DNA of 64,000 bases from Micromonospora sp. KC606. Lineage in GTDB: Bacteria; Actinomycetota; Actinomycetes; Mycobacteriales; Micromonosporaceae. The stretch spans positions 24,504 through 88,503 of the forward strand of contig NZ_SMKN01000005.1 in the NCBI RefSeq assembly GCF_004348675.1, in the 5' to 3' direction. The notes beneath the pieces are model-generated. The model worked only from the letters and a program-made list of their open reading frames with translations. It did no database searches and was not told where the DNA came from. This document shows positions 8,581 through 17,528 of the stretch, in pieces (positions within the stretch are counted from its first letter, which is position 1; every line of letters begins with the position of its first letter). A program made the position numbers and the translations under genes.

Positions 8581-9666
8581 CTATGCGGTCGACCCGACCT
8601 GGCGTTCGATCGTCGACGCGAACTCCAGCCACTGGATCCCGCAGTTGCGGGCAGCCTCGGCGACGAGATAGCCGCAGTGCGGCGGAACCCCGTCCATGAC
8701 CTCTTCCCATCCGGCGGGCCCGGCGGCCCGCGCGTAGAGCCAACGAAGCATCGTGCGGCCTGATTCGCTGAACCTCAGCGACGGGTCCTTGGAGAGGTTC
8801 CGCAGCAGTCCGGTCTGGTCCTTGACCGACTCACCGTCGGTTTCGGCGCAGGAGCATGCGCCGGCTGCCGGGTTCGCGGGTGGCAGGCGTTCCTTCGTCA
8901 CGCCGCGGACCGTGGCGGGCGCGGGAACGTCCTCGGTCGGTTCGCTGCCGCGCCGCATCTTCGCCGGGACCGGATCGTCACCGCGGCGCATCCGTTCCCG
9001 GACGTCGCGGGCGGTGGCGAGCGAGATTCCGGCGCCGCGCGCGATCTCCCGAAGCGATGCCTCGGGCTTCCTGGCGATCTGCTCGCTCGCTATCCGCCGG
9101 CCGTCCGCGCTGTTCAGTGGTCGCACCCTGCCGTCGCGCCCGACCCGGCTCACTCCGTGCGCGTCCGGGACGTCGGCGCGGCGGCGGATCGCCGCCACGG
9201 TCCCCGGCGCGAGCCCGGTGATCGCGGCCACCGCCCGGTCCGATCGCTGGGGCCCGGACCGGAGGACGCGCACCGCGGCGGCCTCCCGGTCGGCGAGCGA
9301 CATCGGCAGGCCGTGCGCCTGGTTGGCGCGGACAGCCTCGACGAAGGCACGCTCGTCGTCCCCTTCGAAGAAGCGGACCGCGATGGTGGCCTGTCCCCGC
9401 CGTTCGGCGGCGCGCAGCCGGTGATTGCCGTCGATGACACGCATGGTGGTCTGGTGTACGAGAATGGGCGGGAGCGGCATTTCCGTTTGGGCGAGGAAGT
9501 CTATGTGTCCGGGATCTTCGCCCGCTAAACGGGGGGAGTCCCCGCGTCGAAGCGCTTCGACGGGCACGAAAAAAACGCCCGGCTGTGAGTAGTTGATTTC
9601 CTCGACACTGGTTCGAGACTCTGATTGATTGAGGCTGACTAAATGCCGTGGGCTATGTGCTGTCAA
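8581..9666 (-). CDS. StrR/NovG-type pathway-specific regulator (ParB-fold DNA-binding protein)
   Basis: 361 residues. Residues about 34-115 form the ParB/sulfiredoxin-like domain with DSPRL, LPPILVHQ, the hallmark VIDGNHRLRAA (77-87) and VRANQAHGLPMSLADR. Two helix-turn-helix segments follow (about 141-163 and 203-227). This is the organisation of StrR (streptomycin), NovG (novobiocin) and the Bbr/Tei15 regulators of glycopeptide clusters, which activate antibiotic genes from GTTCGACTG-N11-CAGTCGAAC operators. One perfect copy (23199-23227) and one degenerate copy (495-523) occur in this window, which supports the call strongly. The start is TTG at 9666 with GGGGGGACGGA just upstream. The gene is transcribed leftward toward GH3 (75-base gap), so the two may share a transcript. 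Confidence 0.92.
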   Translation of the reverse strand: MTAHSPRHLVSLNQSESRTSVEEINYSQPGVFFVPVEALRRGDSPRLAGEDPGHIDFLAQTEMPLPPILVHQTTMRVIDGNHRLRAAERRGQATIAVRFFEGDDERAFVEAVRANQAHGLPMSLADREAAAVRVLRSGPQRSDRAVAAITGLAPGTVAAIRRRADVPDAHGVSRVGRDGRVRPLNSADGRRIASEQIARKPEASLREIARGAGISLATARDVRERMRRGDDPVPAKMRRGSEPTEDVPAPATVRGVTKERLPPANPAAGACSCAETDGESVKDQTGLLRNLSKDPSLRFSESGRTMLRWLYARAAGPAGWEEVMDGVPPHCGYLVAEAARNCGIQWLEFASTIERQVGSTA

Positions 9667-9740
9667 TCCGTCCCCCCATGTGTGCTGATCTCAATGTGCG
9701 AACGCATCGCTATCCGAGGTGCGTGGTTTGCACGATTTAA

Positions 9741-9770
9741 ATGATACACACCTATGTGTTGATGGTCCAA
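9741..9770 (-). promoter_or_regulatory. Possible promoter for the StrR-type regulator gene
   Basis: Read on the minus strand, TTGGAC (9770-9765), an 18-base spacer and TATCAT (9746-9741) form a sigma70-like pair inside an unusually AT-rich stretch (9720-9770). It lies about 75 bases upstream of the TTG start. Weak evidence, from base pattern only. Confidence 0.3.
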
Positions 9771-9802
9771 TGGCTCGATCGTCGAGGCGCGGCCGGATAA
9801 GA

Positions 9803-10780
9803 TCACCCGTCCGGTGTCGAGTCGGCCAGGGTGGCGTGCAACCGCTCGTGCGCGGCGGGCGGGGCGTCGAACCAGTCGAGGGCGTACCGGGCGGCGCCGA
9901 GCACCGGCCGGGCATCCACGATGACGAGTGTCGCCGACGCCGGTAGCCGGCGCTGGACGGCCCGGAGCAACATCGGGTGGCGTGGCCGGATCACGCCGCC
10001 GCCGAGAGCGACGTCGTGGGACGAATCCAGGATGCCCAACCGCCGGCCGGCGACCGTCGCCAGCATGACGATCTCCCTGGCCAGCCGAGACACGAGCGAG
10101 GCGGAGACCCGATCACCCTCGGCGGCGTGCATGAAGATGAGCGGAGTCAACTCCTGGCGGCGCTCCGGGGCGATGTGCCCGTAGTGGAACGCGGCGATCA
10201 CCGCGTCCATGTCCGGCAGGTCGAAGTGGGCGGCTACCGCTCCGCCCAGCGTTGTCGACGGCCCGCGACCGTCGTGGTCGCGGGTGGCGTGCCACAGCGC
10301 CAGACTGCCCAGGCTCCATCCGCTGCCCCAGTCGCCGGAGACCTCGCCGATCGACCAGAAGCCCGTGGTGCGCCCGTCCGCCGCGCGCGCCACGCAGTTG
10401 ATTCCGGTGCCACAGACGATGCCGATCGCGTTCGGCGCGGCCGTACCGGCACGCAGCACGGCGTAGGTGTCGTTGCCGACGTGGATCGAGTGCCCCCAGC
10501 CGAAGCCCGCCACCGCCGAGGTCAACATCTCGACCTCGGCCGGCAGGTCCGCCCCGGAGAGGTAACACTCGACCCGGTCGAACGCGGTCGAGTCCGGCAG
10601 CCCGGCTCGGGTGAGCGTCGAGCGGACGAGTTCCCGTAGCCGCCGCATTGCCTCCGGCAGGCCGATCATCTGGTGGCAGGTGGGTGGACCCTTGGCGACC
10701 GCCAGCACCCCACCGGTCTCGTCGCCGATGACCACGTCGGTCTTCGAGCCGCCGCCGTCGACGGCCAGGTAGAGCCTCAT
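9803..10780 (-). CDS. BadF/BcrA-type ATPase, N-acetylglucosamine-kinase-like sugar kinase
   Basis: 325 residues from the ATG at 10780, which overlaps the TGA of the GH4 gene as ATGA; a GTG nine bases further up is possible but less likely. The ASKHA-fold motifs are present: YLAVDGGGSKT (phosphate 1), GNDTYAVLRAG (connect region), IGIVCGTGINCVA (phosphate 2), SGDWGSGWSLG, and ALGGGVI near the end. This is the layout of eukaryotic-like GlcNAc/glucosamine kinases. Translational coupling to a GH4 enzyme, which in many members takes phosphorylated disaccharides, suggests a pair that phosphorylates and then cleaves a sugar. The actual sugar is unknown. Confidence 0.86.
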   Translation of the reverse strand: MRLYLAVDGGGSKTDVVIGDETGGVLAVAKGPPTCHQMIGLPEAMRRLRELVRSTLTRAGLPDSTAFDRVECYLSGADLPAEVEMLTSAVAGFGWGHSIHVGNDTYAVLRAGTAAPNAIGIVCGTGINCVARAADGRTTGFWSIGEVSGDWGSGWSLGSLALWHATRDHDGRGPSTTLGGAVAAHFDLPDMDAVIAAFHYGHIAPERRQELTPLIFMHAAEGDRVSASLVSRLAREIVMLATVAGRRLGILDSSHDVALGGGVIRPRHPMLLRAVQRRLPASATLVIVDARPVLGAARYALDWFDAPPAAHERLHATLADSTPDG

Positions 10781-12039
10781 CGGACCCACCCGAGATAGTC
10801 GGCGTTGGCGGCCAGCAGACGGTCGGTCAGCGCGTCGGCCAGGTGGTGCTGGCCGACGAGCGGATGCGCCAGCAGCGCCCGGTAGACGCGCTCGCGGCCA
10901 CCGCGAGTCGCCGCCGCCAGGGCCAGCTCCTCGTAACCGGCGACGTGGCTGACCAGCCCAGATATCTCGGGCGGTAGCGGTCGGAGCCGCCGGGGGCTGG
11001 CCCCGGTACCGTCGATGTCGCAGGTGACCTCGATGACGGACTCCTCCGGCAGCTGCGGGAACGTGCCGCGGTTGCGGACGTTCGCCACGTGTGGGCCCGG
11101 TGCGTCGCCGGTCAGCGCGGCGATCAGGCCCACCGCGGCCTCCGAGTAGTAGGCCCCGCCCCGCCGGTTGAGCAGTTCCGGCTTCGTGCTGACCTCCGGG
11201 TCGGCGTAGATGTCCAGCAGGGACCGTTCGATGGCGGCGACCTGCTCCCCCCGGGTCGGCACGTCACGCTCCGCCTCGACCACCGCGTCGTGGAAGTAGA
11301 AGTAACGCAGATAGGAGGAGGGGACGGCACCGAAGAAGGTCAGCAGTTCCGGCGGCAGCCCCACCTCTGCGGCGAGCGCCTCCGGCTGTTCGCGAAGGAG
11401 CTCCGGCAGGCGGTCGTCGCCGGCGACGACCGCCTGCCGGGTCCAGGTCAGGTGGTTGAGCCCGGCGTGGTCGAGGACCACCTCCTCCGGTACGACGCCG
11501 AGCAGGTGCGCGAAGCGGCGCTGCAGTTGGATGGCGACGTTGCAGAGCCCGACGGCCCGGTGGCCGGCGTCGAGCAGTGCCCGGGTGACGATACCGACCG
11601 GGTTGGTGAAGTCGATGATCCACGCGTCCGGCGCGGCACGCCGAGAGGCCAGCTCCGCCACCTGCAACGCCACGGGCACGGTTCGCATCGCCATCGCCAG
11701 GCCACCGGCTCCCGTGGTCTCCTGGCCCACGCACGCGCACTCCATCGGAAAGGTCTCGTCCGAGATCCGCGCCCGTGTCCCTCCGACCCGGAGCTGGATC
11801 AGGACCACGTCCGCGGCGTCGAGACCCTCGTCGGCGACCGTGGTCCAGGTGACCCGGCCCGGGTGCCCCTGCGCGGCGAAGAGCCGTGCCGCGAAGCGGC
11901 CGATCACGCCGAGGCGGTCCGGTGCGGTGTCGACGAGCGCAAGTTCGGTCACCGGAAGGACTCCCCGGAGCCGGGCGAGCCCGTCGGCAAGCTCGGGCGT
12001 GTAGGTCGAGCCGCCGCCGACTACCGCGATTTTCATCAT
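10777..12039 (-). CDS. GH4-family glycosidase (6-phospho-beta-glucosidase-like), NAD- and metal-dependent
   Basis: 420 residues, typical of GH4. The N-terminal Rossmann motif is VVGGGSTYTPEL (about 6-17). GH4 signatures follow: an IQLRVGG segment, DETFPMECACVGQETTGAGG, DFTNPVGIVT, and the metal-binding Cys in GLCNVAIQ and His in DHAGLNHLTW. GH4 enzymes cleave by a redox-elimination route using NAD and Mn, mostly on phosphorylated glucosides. GAGGTAA lies just before the tandem ATGATG start. It is coupled (ATGA) to the downstream BadF-type kinase and diverges from the glycosyltransferase operon at 12243. Alternative: the alpha-galactosidase or alpha-glucosidase branch of GH4. Confidence 0.88.
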   Translation of the reverse strand: MMKIAVVGGGSTYTPELADGLARLRGVLPVTELALVDTAPDRLGVIGRFAARLFAAQGHPGRVTWTTVADEGLDAADVVLIQLRVGGTRARISDETFPMECACVGQETTGAGGLAMAMRTVPVALQVAELASRRAAPDAWIIDFTNPVGIVTRALLDAGHRAVGLCNVAIQLQRRFAHLLGVVPEEVVLDHAGLNHLTWTRQAVVAGDDRLPELLREQPEALAAEVGLPPELLTFFGAVPSSYLRYFYFHDAVVEAERDVPTRGEQVAAIERSLLDIYADPEVSTKPELLNRRGGAYYSEAAVGLIAALTGDAPGPHVANVRNRGTFPQLPEESVIEVTCDIDGTGASPRRLRPLPPEISGLVSHVAGYEELALAAATRGGRERVYRALLAHPLVGQHHLADALTDRLLAANADYLGWVR

Positions 12040-12242
12040 TTACCTCGCTCGGAGGAGTCGATTGGCTCGGCGCTCACCGTGCTGCGACGCCGCCGAGTGA
12101 CACGGCGAGTACCGGACTGCCGCCGCCTGACGATAAGCGATTCGTGGAATGTTCGCGTACGTCGACGGAACAACCGCGACGGCTGCCCGATAACCCAGTC
12201 GTGGATATAGTGATGTCGATCGACGGGCATGGGGGTATCTGC

Positions 12243-13757
12243 ATGGCGTCAGGTTCTTATCGGGGTACGCGGCTGCTGCTTTTCCAGGTTCGACCGCTGC
12301 TGGCCGAAGTCGCTCAGGACGGCTCGCAGGCGGTGCTGGTCGACGTGCTGCGTTATTTCAGTCGGCTGGGTGTGCGCGTCACGGTGTATTGCGGAACGTT
12401 GCCGGGGGCGCCGACCGAACTCGACCTATTTCCTGGCGTGACGGTACGACCGGTGCTCGGCTTCAACAACGGGGTCGGTGACCCATATTGGACTCCGCCG
12501 TTCCGACTGACGGACATGGTCGACGTCCTGCTCGACGAGGCGAAACGCCATGACCTGCTCTATGTACACGATCTCAACCTGCGGTTTGACTTCGTGCGCG
12601 CGGACCGGCCGCTCGTCGGCGGAGTATACGACTTCGTCTATCCACACACTCTGGCGGGCACGATCGCGTTCAACGGTGACCGCCTCGTGACGAATTCCGA
12701 CTACGTGGGTGCCTGTGTCCGGGAAACACTGCGACGGCACCGATCGCTGCCCGACGACGCGATCCGCGTCGTGAACACGGGCTTCGACACGGCGCGGTAC
12801 CGGCCGGGCGCCGGTGCGATGGGCGAGCGGCTCGGCCTGGCCCCGGACGTCGTCGCGGTCCTGTTCCCACACCGGCCGGAGGAGAGCAAGGGCCTGCCGG
12901 ACACGATTCGGGTTCTCGCGGCCCTGCGCGACCGGCTCTCCCCGGACGTGTTCGCGCGCGTGCGACTGCTCGTGCCGGTCTGGCCCGACGTGGCGGTCGA
13001 CAACGAGGAGTCCGCGCACACGAGGGCGTACGCGGCGGCGAACGACGAGGCGGCCCGGCTCGGCGTACGGGACAACCTCCATTTTCACGACTGGGTGCCA
13101 CGATCCGAGATGCCGCACTACTACTCGACGGGCGTGGCCACGCTCTGCATCGGCAGTTTTCCCGAGGCATTCGGCAATGTGCATGTGGAGTCGATGCTCT
13201 GCGGCGTTCCGGCGATCGTCTCACGGGTGGCCGCGCAGCGGACGACTGTGCCGGACGAACTCGTCCGCAAGGTCGATCCGGGCGATGTCGACGCCGCTGC
13301 CGATCATCTCGCGGAGGTGATCGGCCGCCGCGAACGGGTCGGCGAGGACCTGATGGCGTACCTGCGCCACCGGTACTCGCTCGCGACCGCACTGCGCGGC
13401 TACTCCGATGCCATTCTGGGCTGCGAGCGCGACACGGGCCCGGTTCTCACCCCGCAGCCCCCGCTTTCCGCGGACACCCTGCTGCGCATTCCGCCCTGGG
13501 CCGCCCGGCTGCAGGGGGGCTACTACAACGACTACACCGGGTTCTGCGCCGACCCCACACTTCGGTCGTGTCTCGCCGACATCGAGGGGGGCGTCAGAGT
13601 CGGCAACCTGATGCGGGCTCATGGCATTACCGAGGACCACGTCGCGCGCTGGACGGCGGATGGCCTCGTGGTCGCCGGTCCCGTTGCGCCGGGAGCACCG
13701 AACCGCGCCGGGAGCGCCGATCGCGACGACGGACCAGAAGAGAGTGAGAGCGTATGA
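12243..13757 (+). CDS. GT4-like glycosyltransferase (GT-B fold)
   Basis: 504 residues from ATG 12243, chosen because GGGGGT lies seven bases upstream; an ATG at 12213 is an alternative with a poorer site. The N-terminal domain carries LLLFQVRPLLAEVAQDGSQ and a VYCGTLPG strand. The C-terminal domain has LFPHRPEESKG, HFHDWVPRSEMPHYY and the acceptor loop FPEAFGNVHVESMLCGVPAI with the E-x7-E-type pair of retaining GT4 enzymes (about residues 306-325). A C-terminal extension of about 110 residues carries no recognised domain. It is the first gene of a tightly coupled trio: its TGA overlaps the carbamoyltransferase ATG. Likely transfers a sugar during assembly of the product; donor and acceptor unknown. 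Confidence 0.85.
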   Translation: MASGSYRGTRLLLFQVRPLLAEVAQDGSQAVLVDVLRYFSRLGVRVTVYCGTLPGAPTELDLFPGVTVRPVLGFNNGVGDPYWTPPFRLTDMVDVLLDEAKRHDLLYVHDLNLRFDFVRADRPLVGGVYDFVYPHTLAGTIAFNGDRLVTNSDYVGACVRETLRRHRSLPDDAIRVVNTGFDTARYRPGAGAMGERLGLAPDVVAVLFPHRPEESKGLPDTIRVLAALRDRLSPDVFARVRLLVPVWPDVAVDNEESAHTRAYAAANDEAARLGVRDNLHFHDWVPRSEMPHYYSTGVATLCIGSFPEAFGNVHVESMLCGVPAIVSRVAAQRTTVPDELVRKVDPGDVDAAADHLAEVIGRRERVGEDLMAYLRHRYSLATALRGYSDAILGCERDTGPVLTPQPPLSADTLLRIPPWAARLQGGYYNDYTGFCADPTLRSCLADIEGGVRVGNLMRAHGITEDHVARWTADGLVVAGPVAPGAPNRAGSADRDDGPEESESV

Positions 13758-15538
13758 GCAACGTCCTCGGAGTCTCGGCCCTCTACCACGACGCCGCAGC
13801 GGCGATCATGGTCGACGGCCGCCTCATCGCCGCCGCGCAGGAGGAGCGGTTCTCTCGTCGCAAGCAGGACCGTACGGTGCCGTGGCGAGCGGCGCGAGCC
13901 TGCCTCGACCTGGCCGGACTCACCATGGCCGAGATCGACTGTCTTGCCTACTACGAGGATCCGGCCATGAAGCTGGATCGGCAGATGTCCATGCTCGCCA
14001 CGGAGACGAGGCCGCAGGTAGCCCGGGAACTCGCGGCCAGGATCGATCCGTACCGCCCGTTCCGGGCGCTGCGGGAGAGCCTCGGCTGCGATCGTCCGAT
14101 CAGATTCGTACCGCACCACATGTCGCACGCGGCGAGCGCGTTCTATTTCTCCGGCTTCGAGTCGGCGGCCGTCCTCGTGCTGGACGGGGTCGGCGAGTGG
14201 TCGACGTCGTCGTACGGCTTCGGTCACGTGGACCGGGGCATCGATCTGGTCGAGGCCGACCGGTTCCCGCATTCCCTGGGGCTGTTCTACAGCACGATCA
14301 CCGCCTACCTCGGGTTCGACGTCAACGAGGGCGAGTACAAGACGATGGGGTTGGCGCCGCTCGGGAAGCCGGTGCTAGCCGACCGGCTGCGACACATCAT
14401 CGGGTGGAACGAGGACGGCGACGTACGGCTGGATCTCACATACTTCGACTTCCTCGGGCTGCGCCGGATGTGGTCTCCCCGGTTGGTCGAGTTGCTCGGC
14501 CAGCCACCACGCGCCGGCGAGGAGGCGCTCACCGACTGGCACGCCGACCTGGCCAGCAGCGCGCAGTCGATCCTGGAGAGCGTGGTCCTGCAAAAGGCTA
14601 GCAGGGTCAGGGAACGCACCGGGGCCAGGAATCTCTGCATGGCCGGCGGGGTGGCGCTCAACTGCGTCGCCAACGCCCGCCTTCGGCAGAGCGGGCTCTT
14701 CGACGACATCTTCGTGCAGCCGGCCGCCGGCGACGCGGGCGGCTCGCTCGGCGCGGCCGCGCAGGTCTCCCGCGACCTCGGCAGCGCTCCGCCGGTCCGA
14801 CGCCTCCGGGACGTGTACCTGGGCCCGGAGTACTCCACCGAGCGGGACGTCATTCCCGTCGTACGGGCCGCGAACCTGCCCTTCGGTGACTTCAGGATCC
14901 GACCCGACGAGTTGCTCGACGACGTGGTGCGGCGGCTGGCGGCGGGTCAGGTGGTCGGATGGTTCCAGGGCCGCATGGAGTTCGGGCCGCGGGCGCTCGG
15001 GAACCGCTCCATCCTCGCCGATCCCCGCGTCGCCGGCATGCGTGACCGGATCAACGGCCTGGTCAAGCTCCGCGAGGCGTTCCGGCCGTTCGCGCCCAGC
15101 GTCCTGCGCTCACACGCGTCGACGTACTTCGCCGGTGGCGAGGAGCACCCCTTCATGCTGGAGACCGTCCAGGCACTCACCGACAGCCTGCCGGCGGTGA
15201 CCCACGCCGACGGTTCCGCCCGGGTGCAGACCGTGGACCCGCAGACCAACCCGCGCTACGCCGCGCTGCTGGAGCGGTTCTGGTCCCAGGAGGGCTGCGC
15301 CGTCCTGCTCAACACGTCGTTCAACCAACGCGGTGAGCCGATCGTCTGCACGCCGACCGACGCGCTGGCCTGCTTCGCCCGGTCGCGACTCGACGCGGTC
15401 GTCCTGGGCGACGTACTCGTCGACGTGGCGGACGTACCGCCGTCGCTGACCGCGTCGATCACCGCGCGCGGCAAGGTCTCCGCCTTCAGCGACGAGCCGG
15501 AGTCCGGCCGGGCGCTCGCCGTGTACGAGCTCGCATGA
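13754..15538 (+). CDS. NodU/CmcH-family O-carbamoyltransferase
   Basis: 594 residues, full length for the family. The N-terminal ASKHA-like domain begins VLGVSALYHDAAAA and has AAQEERFSRRKQD, the metal-site segment VPHHMSHAASAFYFSGF (near 118-134), VLDGVGEWS and EYKTMGLAPLG. The C-terminal carbamoyltransferase domain contains QGRMEFGPRALGNRSILADP and LNTSFNQRGEPIV. The family moves a carbamoyl group from carbamoyl phosphate, through carbamoyl-adenylate, to a hydroxyl, as in novobiocin, tobramycin-type sugars and nodulation factors. ATGA overlaps at both ends couple it to the glycosyltransferase and the SGNH hydrolase. It predicts a carbamate on the product, probably on a sugar. Confidence 0.93.
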   Translation: MSNVLGVSALYHDAAAAIMVDGRLIAAAQEERFSRRKQDRTVPWRAARACLDLAGLTMAEIDCLAYYEDPAMKLDRQMSMLATETRPQVARELAARIDPYRPFRALRESLGCDRPIRFVPHHMSHAASAFYFSGFESAAVLVLDGVGEWSTSSYGFGHVDRGIDLVEADRFPHSLGLFYSTITAYLGFDVNEGEYKTMGLAPLGKPVLADRLRHIIGWNEDGDVRLDLTYFDFLGLRRMWSPRLVELLGQPPRAGEEALTDWHADLASSAQSILESVVLQKASRVRERTGARNLCMAGGVALNCVANARLRQSGLFDDIFVQPAAGDAGGSLGAAAQVSRDLGSAPPVRRLRDVYLGPEYSTERDVIPVVRAANLPFGDFRIRPDELLDDVVRRLAAGQVVGWFQGRMEFGPRALGNRSILADPRVAGMRDRINGLVKLREAFRPFAPSVLRSHASTYFAGGEEHPFMLETVQALTDSLPAVTHADGSARVQTVDPQTNPRYAALLERFWSQEGCAVLLNTSFNQRGEPIVCTPTDALACFARSRLDAVVLGDVLVDVADVPPSLTASITARGKVSAFSDEPESGRALAVYELA

Positions 15539-17514
15539 CGCCGCCCGGTGGGGGCGTCTGGCTATCGGGAGGGGCCATGGAAGAAACGCAGCCGCCGAGC
15601 CGGATCGGCGTATGGGACCACCGGCCAGCCGACGACAGGTACGTCCGGTCGGCGGGCGACTTGCCCAACTGGGGGGACCGCACGGACTTCGGCCGGCGGC
15701 CGGACGGGCGGCGGATCCTCCTCCTGGGCGAATCAGTGGCGCGGGGCCTCTGCTACGAGCCCGTGATCACCCCGGCGAAGCTGCTTGAGCAGGCACTGCG
15801 GGGAAGTGCGTCCGAGGGGATCGAGGTCGTCGACCTCGCGCTCAGCGGTGCGCGGATCTCCGATGTCCGGGAGGTCGCCGCCTCCGCACGGCACCTGGAG
15901 CCCGACCTGGTGGTCGTCTTCGCCGGCAACAACTGGAAGTACGAACTCAGCGAGTGGGCGCCGACCGAGGCCAGGGCACGCGACGCGCGGGCGCTGGAGG
16001 GCGGCGGTCTCCAAGCCGTGCTGCGGCAGCGCGAGAATGCCCTCACCGAACTGGCCGTCGGCTTCGTCGAGCAGATCTGCGCACTGTTCGAGAACGTGGC
16101 ATCGGTGGTCTTCGTCCTGCCGGAACGGAACCTCCTCGACTGGCACCCGGCGCCGTTGGCCCCCGTCCTCGGCGGCGGCGCGGAGCTGTCCTGGTGTCGA
16201 CTGCTCGACGAGGCGCGGGCCTTCGCTCGCGCCGGCGACTGGGACGGGGTGCTCGGCGCGGCCACGGCGCTGCACGACCTCGACGGGGGCCTGTCCGACG
16301 AGGGATTCCGGCTCAGGGCGGAGGCACATCGTTTCCGCGGCGACCTCACCGAGGCACTGGCCAACTACCGGCGGGCATTCGACGTTCGACTCTGGTGCGA
16401 CGGCATCGATCCGTCGTGGCTGCCCTCCGCGGGGGCCGCGGGTGCCCGTAAGGCGGTCGCGGATCGCGGTGCCCAGCTCGTCGACCTGACCACGCTGCTA
16501 CCGACGTACGCCGCGAGCGGGATTCCGGACCGGTCGCTCTTCTACGACTTCTGCCACCTCAACGGGCGAGGTCTGCTGCTGGCCGCGACCGAGATCGCGC
16601 ACGGTATCGCGCCTCTGGTGGGCGTGACGGTGACCCGGGAAACCTGCGCCGCGCGCCTCACCCCGCCGGACCCCCGGACCGAAGCGGGAGCGGCCTTCTG
16701 CGCCGGCTTCGTCAACGCCGACTTCGCGCAGCCGGAGGAGACGCTGACCCACTTCGCGCGGACGGCGGCAGCGGCGGACGCCGAGATCGTGACCGCGATG
16801 GCGGCGTACTGCTCCGCGCCCGCGACCTCGGTGCCCTGGTGGATGCGGACGATCGAGGTGCCGGGCTTCCCGGCCGCACAGCGTTTCCTGCGCGGCATCG
16901 GGCGTACCGGCCGCTACGTCCACGACGACGCCCTCGTCGAGGCGTTCATGTCGCAGCTGCGCACGGTCGGCGTCACCGCGCCGGCCGAGCCGGCGGTGTC
17001 ACCGGAGCGGGTACTCGCCGGCGGCGTCCGGACCAACCTGCTCGACCCCATCTTCGCGCCGGCCTGGCGGCCGCTGGACTGGGAGGGCATCCTGCCCACC
17101 CTGCCCGGTCGGCCGACCGGCTACCGCCACTACTTCCGGGCACACACCGAGGTGAGCACGTTCTCCTTCGGGCTGGACGCCGCCCGGCCGGTGCAGCTGC
17201 AGATCGTGGCCCGCCTGGGCTCACCGGGCTCGGGCACCCTCCGCGTCCGGGTCAACGGAGCCGACGCGGGCGACCTCGAACTCGCGGACGAGTGGCGACC
17301 GCTCGGGATCACCGTCGGACCGCCGGACGTGCGGGCTGGCCGCAACAGGATCGAGATCCGCTGGTGCCGGACGGAGATCCGGACGCCACCTTTCGTCACG
17401 ACGGCACACCGACTCGAGCAGGGGCTGGGACAGGAGCTGTCCGTGGTGTACGGGGAACTGCACTCCGTCCACGCCTGGGTACCGGCCGACGAGGCGTCGA
17501 CGGCCGACCGGTGA
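15535..17514 (+). CDS. SGNH/GDSL-type hydrolase with helical-repeat insert and C-terminal beta domain
   Basis: 659 residues from ATG 15535, coupled (ATGA) to the carbamoyltransferase; an internal ATG at 15577 could also start it. SGNH blocks: LLGESVARG with the nucleophile Ser near 67, a Gly in LSGARISD, the Asn in AGNNWKYE (near 131), and FYDFCHLN (near 337-343) giving the Asp-x-x-His pair. Between blocks III and V sits a TPR-like stretch (WDGVLGAATALHDLDGG, GDLTEALANYRRAFD). The last 150 residues form a probable beta-sandwich. Such enzymes add or remove acyl groups on sugars. It has no signal peptide, so it likely acts in the cytosol on the same intermediate as its operon partners. It converges with the second GH3 gene. 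Confidence 0.8.
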   Translation: MTPPGGGVWLSGGAMEETQPPSRIGVWDHRPADDRYVRSAGDLPNWGDRTDFGRRPDGRRILLLGESVARGLCYEPVITPAKLLEQALRGSASEGIEVVDLALSGARISDVREVAASARHLEPDLVVVFAGNNWKYELSEWAPTEARARDARALEGGGLQAVLRQRENALTELAVGFVEQICALFENVASVVFVLPERNLLDWHPAPLAPVLGGGAELSWCRLLDEARAFARAGDWDGVLGAATALHDLDGGLSDEGFRLRAEAHRFRGDLTEALANYRRAFDVRLWCDGIDPSWLPSAGAAGARKAVADRGAQLVDLTTLLPTYAASGIPDRSLFYDFCHLNGRGLLLAATEIAHGIAPLVGVTVTRETCAARLTPPDPRTEAGAAFCAGFVNADFAQPEETLTHFARTAAAADAEIVTAMAAYCSAPATSVPWWMRTIEVPGFPAAQRFLRGIGRTGRYVHDDALVEAFMSQLRTVGVTAPAEPAVSPERVLAGGVRTNLLDPIFAPAWRPLDWEGILPTLPGRPTGYRHYFRAHTEVSTFSFGLDAARPVQLQIVARLGSPGSGTLRVRVNGADAGDLELADEWRPLGITVGPPDVRAGRNRIEIRWCRTEIRTPPFVTTAHRLEQGLGQELSVVYGELHSVHAWVPADEASTADR

Positions 17515-17528
17515 CGAGCAGGGGTGCC

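Noticed and set aside
12170..12194. TGTTC...GAACA inverted repeat before the glycosyltransferase gene as an operator.
   Set aside because: Only five-base arms with a mismatched centre; does not fit the StrR spacing and is expected by chance.
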